Assembly (NCBI GenBank): GCA_900552055.1
Contig: URYI01000082.1
Location: 1-8,669 of the forward strand
DNA length: 8,669 bases
Origin: an uncultured Eubacteriales bacterium
Lineage (GTDB): Bacteria; Bacillota; Clostridia; Christensenellales; QALW01
Reading direction: 5' to 3'
The position numbers and the translations under genes are program-made. Shown here piece after piece: positions 6,038-8,669 of the stretch (the first letter of the stretch is position 1; every line of letters begins with the position of its first letter). The notes below the pieces were generated by a model. It was given only the letters and a program-made list of their open reading frames with translations, had not been told where the DNA came from and did no database searches.

Positions 6038-7401
6038 ATTTTACAGCGCAGGCTATGGAAAAAAAATTTAATGAGACGCTGGCGAAATACCATATGCTGT
6101 CTGAAAATGACAGTGTCATTGCCGCCGTTTCGGGCGGAGCCGATTCGGTCTGCATGCTGTATTTACTGCTCCAGGCGGGCGTTAAGCCTGTTGTGATACA
6201 TGTGCATCATATGATACGGGGCGGTGAGGCGGACAGGGACGCCCGATTTGTTTCTGCCCTGTCTGCACGCTTAGGCTTAAAGTGCGAGGTGGTTTATAAG
6301 GATGTGCCCTCTCTGGCCGCAAGCGAGGGGCTTTCGCTTGAACAGGCGGCACGGGAATTAAGATATGAAGCGCTGTTCCAAAGCGCCCAAAGACTGAATA
6401 TAAAAAAGATAGCCGTTGCCCATAACCTTAACGACCAGGCCGAAACAATGCTGCTCCGCTTGATAAGGGGCAGCGGCCTGGCTGGCCTTGGGGGCATGCT
6501 CCCTGTGAGAGCGGACGGAATTATCCGCCCCCTGCTGGGCTTTACGCGCAGTGAAATAGAAGGGTATTGCGCGGAGAAAGATATAAGCTATATTCAGGAC
6601 AGCACTAATGCTTCAGAGGAATATTCCCGCAATTATGTGCGGGCAAGAGTGATTCCGGTAATGGAGCAGCTTAATCCGGCGCTTTGCCAAACTCTTGCAA
6701 ACAGCGCGCGCCTTATGGCCAGGGATGAAGAATATCTTTCACTGCGGGCGAAAAAGGAATATAAAAGGCTTGCCGGGCCATTTAAAAAGGGCGTCGCTTT
6801 GCAGGCCGGTGAATTGGCAAAACTGGATAAGGCCATAGCGGCGCGGGTAGTCCGTCTGGCTGTGGAAGAGACGTGCGGCCTGAAGGATATTACGGCGGGG
6901 CAGATAGAGAGCGTTTTGGATTTGATTAACGCCGGGACGGGTAAATGGGTTTCCCTTAAGCGGGGGGCCGGCGCGCAGAAAAGCTACGGTCAGATAATTT
7001 TCGCAGAGCGGGAAGAACAAACTGAGGATTTTGCCTTTCCTTTTGAATTTGGGATTTTTAGGGCGGGCAGTATAACCATAACCGTTTCAGCTGCGGAAAA
7101 ATTTGAAGGGCGGACGGTGGACGAAGAATATTTTGATTTATCTAAGGTGCCCCAGGATGCGGTAATAAGGAACAGGCGGCCGGGAGACGTGATTTTCCCT
7201 CTGGGCGCGCCGGGAGTAAAAAAGCTCAAGGATTATTTTATAGATAAGAAGGTGCCGCGCTGGCGGCGGGAAAGGCTGGTGCTTCTGGCTTCCGGCCAGG
7301 AAATACTGGCTGTTGTGGGTATGACGGTTTCGGAAAAAATAGCCGTAAATGAGGATACGGCAAATATTGCGGTAATAAGAACGGAGGATAATGATGCTTG
7401 A
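6028..7401 (+). CDS. tilS: tRNA(Ile)-lysidine synthetase TilS
   Basis: TilS uses ATP and lysine to convert C34 of the CAU-anticodon tRNA-Ile to lysidine, so the tRNA reads AUA and is charged with isoleucine. The N-terminal PP-loop ATPase domain shows SGGADS at 35-40, HVHHMIRGGEADRD at 58-71, AHNLNDQAET at 131-140, RLIRGSGLAGL after it, DSTN at 191-194 and RNYVRARVIP at 201-210. A central substrate-binding region follows, and the C-terminal TilS domain has NRRPGD (382-387), PLG and KKLKDYFID (398-406). At 457 residues it is a full-length three-domain form. The GTG at 6028 is preferred because AAGGGG at 6013-6018 is well spaced and gives a coupled overlap; ATG 6055 is an alternative with a poor ribosome site. 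It overlaps hpt downstream. Cytosolic and normally essential; ATA codons are common in this window, consistent with need. Confidence 0.96.
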   Translation: MGLNFTAQAMEKKFNETLAKYHMLSENDSVIAAVSGGADSVCMLYLLLQAGVKPVVIHVHHMIRGGEADRDARFVSALSARLGLKCEVVYKDVPSLAASEGLSLEQAARELRYEALFQSAQRLNIKKIAVAHNLNDQAETMLLRLIRGSGLAGLGGMLPVRADGIIRPLLGFTRSEIEGYCAEKDISYIQDSTNASEEYSRNYVRARVIPVMEQLNPALCQTLANSARLMARDEEYLSLRAKKEYKRLAGPFKKGVALQAGELAKLDKAIAARVVRLAVEETCGLKDITAGQIESVLDLINAGTGKWVSLKRGAGAQKSYGQIIFAEREEQTEDFAFPFEFGIFRAGSITITVSAAEKFEGRTVDEEYFDLSKVPQDAVIRNRRPGDVIFPLGAPGVKKLKDYFIDKKVPRWRRERLVLLASGQEILAVVGMTVSEKIAVNEDTANIAVIRTEDNDA

Positions 7402-7936
7402 AAAGGATATCGAAAGGGTGCTTATAAGCCGGGAGGAATTAAATTCCCTGCTGGACAGGCTGGCAGAGAAAATCAACAATGATTATAATGGCAGGAGGCT
7501 TATAGCGGTTGGAATTTTAAAGGGAGCCGCAGTGTTTTATGCTGATTTGGTGCGGCGGCTGGATAATGTGGATGTACGCTTTGATTTTATGGCGGTCTCC
7601 AGCTACGGAGCGAGTACAAAGTCTACCGGCGCTGTAAGGATTTTAAAGGATCTGGATCATTCTATTGAGGGGGAGGACGTGCTTATTGTGGAGGATATCG
7701 TGGATACCGGCCTGACCCTTAAGTATCTGGTGGACAATCTTTCTAAGAGAGGCGCGCGCTCGGTCAGGATATGCTGCCTGCTGGATAAGCCGGCGCGGCG
7801 CAGGACGGAAATCAGCGCGGATTATGCGGGGCAGGAGATAGAGGATGCTTTTGTGGTAGGTTACGGGCTGGATTATAATGAGCGCTACCGCAATCTGCCC
7901 TATGTGGGTATTCTAAAGCCTGAAATATATAGGTAA
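7394..7936 (+). CDS. hpt: Hypoxanthine phosphoribosyltransferase
   Basis: The enzyme transfers phosphoribose from PRPP to hypoxanthine, and usually guanine, to make IMP or GMP in purine salvage. Residues (counting from ATG 7394) show the pyrophosphate loop LKG at 42-44, the flexible-loop SSYG at 69-72, the PRPP-binding motif EDIVDTGLTL at 100-109, the purine-site DKP at about 131-133 and FVVGYGLDYNERYRNLPYVG at 153-172. At 180 residues it is full length. Two tandem ATGs occur; GGAGG at 7383-7387 is 6 bases from ATG 7394 but only 3 from ATG 7391, so 7394 is favoured. The gene overlaps the end of tilS by 8 bases, indicating coupled translation. The tilS-hpt order is common in Firmicutes, where ftsH often comes next; here it does not follow immediately. 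Confidence 0.96.
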   Translation: MLEKDIERVLISREELNSLLDRLAEKINNDYNGRRLIAVGILKGAAVFYADLVRRLDNVDVRFDFMAVSSYGASTKSTGAVRILKDLDHSIEGEDVLIVEDIVDTGLTLKYLVDNLSKRGARSVRICCLLDKPARRRTEISADYAGQEIEDAFVVGYGLDYNERYRNLPYVGILKPEIYR

Positions 7937-7957
7937 GCGTTTTGCAGGCGCTTTTTC
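7935..7957 (+). terminator. Weak terminator candidate after hpt
   Basis: AAGCG (7935-7939, starting inside the stop codon) pairs with CGCTT (7949-7953), and three more T residues follow before a C. A competing stem, TGCAGG (7943-7948) with CCTGCA (7964-7969), overlaps it. The stem is short, so this is weak evidence for transcription ending here. Confidence 0.35.
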
Positions 7958-8171
7958 TCCAGACCTGCAGAATATGCCGGGATGCTGCGCTAAGGCCGGC
8001 GGAAAGCCCCCGCATGGCCGCAGATTTAAAAACAGACTGATTGATATTGCGCGGACTGCTTCGGCGCAGTTTGCATGGCGTTAGCTTACAAGAGATAATG
8101 CATTTGAAGCTGAATTTAAATCCTGCTGTTTTTCGCTCCCACCATGCGCCTGGGTATAATGCCGCTTCTGT

Positions 8172-8214
8172 GCATTGACGGCAGGGAAATCAGTCAAATT
8201 TTGACTCTGCATGC
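8172..8214. repeat. Nested palindrome AGTCAAA-T-TTTGACT
   Basis: AGTCAAA (8192-8198) and TTTGACT (8200-8206) are perfect inverted halves around one T. Outside them GCAG (8181-8184) pairs with CTGC (8207-8210), and GCAT (8172-8175) with ATGC (8211-8214), leaving unpaired bases on the left side only. The inner part resembles an operator-like site, the whole a bulged hairpin. No adjacent gene is identified, so its role is unknown. Confidence 0.4.
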
Positions 8215-8255
8215 TTAGCCATTGAAAAGCTGCCTGTTTCCAGGGCAGACAGGGA

Positions 8256-8275
8256 GAGGCGTACAGAGGCGTACA
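8256..8275. repeat. Tandem duplication of a 10-base unit
   Basis: GAGGCGTACA occurs twice in direct succession (8256-8265 and 8266-8275). A two-copy tandem of this length is most simply a replication-slippage duplication. It lies in the gene-poor right end. Confidence 0.7.
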
Positions 8276-8352
8276 CAGGCTGAGGACGACGCAGCAAACA
8301 TGCAGATTTACAGGCTGCGGCGCGTAATCCCTGCTATTAATTAACGCTGTCC

Positions 8353-8502
8353 TAAATTGACAAGGGCATATACGGTCAGGACGGGGCTGTTTCCGTGTCC
8401 TGCCGTGTTGCTTTTCGCTCCGCGTACTGCGACACCCATTGACGATGAAGCAGAAAATGCCGGAATCAGACCGCTGGAGGCGTGTATCCCCTTGTCAATT
8501 TA
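8353..8502. repeat. 150-bp segment bounded by 14-bp inverted repeats
   Basis: TAAATTGACAAGGG (8353-8366) is matched exactly in inverse orientation at 8489-8502. The enclosed 122 bases contain a bulged hairpin (CAGGAC 8377-8382 with GTCCTG 8397-8402) and no gene. Terminal inverted repeats of this length around a short non-coding segment resemble a small non-autonomous mobile element, but no target-site duplication is evident, so a chance or regulatory inverted repeat remains possible. Confidence 0.5.
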
Positions 8503-8669
8503 CCCTCAGTTTACAAGGCGCTACGCGGACAGAAGGCATAAAATATGCGTTCTGCTGCGCTGCTTTGAGTCCATGTACGCCCGGTATATGTCGTTTCTGC
8601 GTCTTGCATGGCATTGCCTTCTGACTCTGGAGAGCTCAAACGGAGAGAATTTCTTCATTTTCAAGGCAG

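Larger units (their letters stand above)
7958..8669. other. Long stretch without a convincing gene, rich in short repeats
   Basis: About 700 bases carry no frame with recognisable protein features. The longest plus-strand frame (about 8439-8624) has no ribosome site, no family resemblance and overlaps an inverted repeat. Structures present include a hairpin ACTGC/GCAGT at 8055-8070, a near-perfect palindrome around 8192-8206, a 10-base tandem duplication at 8256-8275, a 14-bp inverted repeat at 8353/8489 and a bulged hairpin CAGGAC/GTCCTG at 8377-8402. The region may be a decayed gene, an inserted non-coding element, or the leader of an operon beyond the window. Confidence 0.5.

Noticed and set aside
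6131..6440. TilS motif AHNLNDQAET has Asn where many family members have Asp
   Set aside because: As far as I recall, the same substitution is common in clostridial TilS proteins, and all other motifs are intact, so it does not suggest loss of function.
8439..8624. 61-residue plus-strand frame near the right end
   Set aside because: It starts at TTG without a Shine-Dalgarno, resembles no family and runs through one arm of the 14-bp inverted repeat.

Overview
The window looks like chromosomal DNA from an anaerobic Firmicute of class Clostridia, possibly an uncultured gut lineage. The evidence is AGGAGG-type ribosome binding sites, AT-rich sigma-A-like promoters, moderately GC-rich genes with frequent ATA codons, lipobox lipoproteins (LTGC, LAGC), an SH3b surface protein, and a tilS-hpt pair as in many Firmicutes. 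No phage, transposase, CRISPR, rRNA or tRNA gene was found. The lineage call is inference from style, not from a marker gene.

Layout. (1) 1-2445, plus strand: a promoter region and a hairpin touching the Shine-Dalgarno, then a membrane-anchored SH3b protein and a lipoprotein with a predicted beta-propeller-like body and an Ig-like tail. Both are cell-envelope proteins with Ser/Thr/Pro/Ala-rich linkers. (2) About 2526-3184: a GNAT acetyltransferase gene broken by at least one, probably two, one-base indels. (3) 3218-3349: a perfect cloverleaf-shaped inverted-repeat element, made of an outer stem enclosing three hairpins. It sits between converging genes and is the most striking structure here. 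(4) 3398-4936, minus strand: a sugar-type ABC substrate-binding lipoprotein with no permease or ATPase genes beside it. (5) 4937-5710: a mostly gene-poor stretch that seems to hold a decayed small Cys-containing gene (5005-5301), a tiny lipoprotein-like ORF (5436-5570) and a good promoter (5620-5648). (6) 5711-7936, plus strand: an overlapping operon of a small acidic protein, tilS (tRNA-Ile lysidine synthetase) and hpt (hypoxanthine phosphoribosyltransferase). (7) 7937-8669: no convincing gene, but several inverted and direct repeats, where ftsH follows in many Firmicutes.

Functional picture. The operon at 5711-7936 is housekeeping: TilS makes the lysidine that lets tRNA-Ile read AUA, and Hpt salvages purines. 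The left half is envelope and nutrient-uptake material. The most unusual content lies between genes: the cloverleaf element, a 9-mer shared by three successive intergenic gaps, decaying genes and the repeat-bearing right end. I did not find a clear new multi-gene system; the cloverleaf element is the best candidate for something undescribed.
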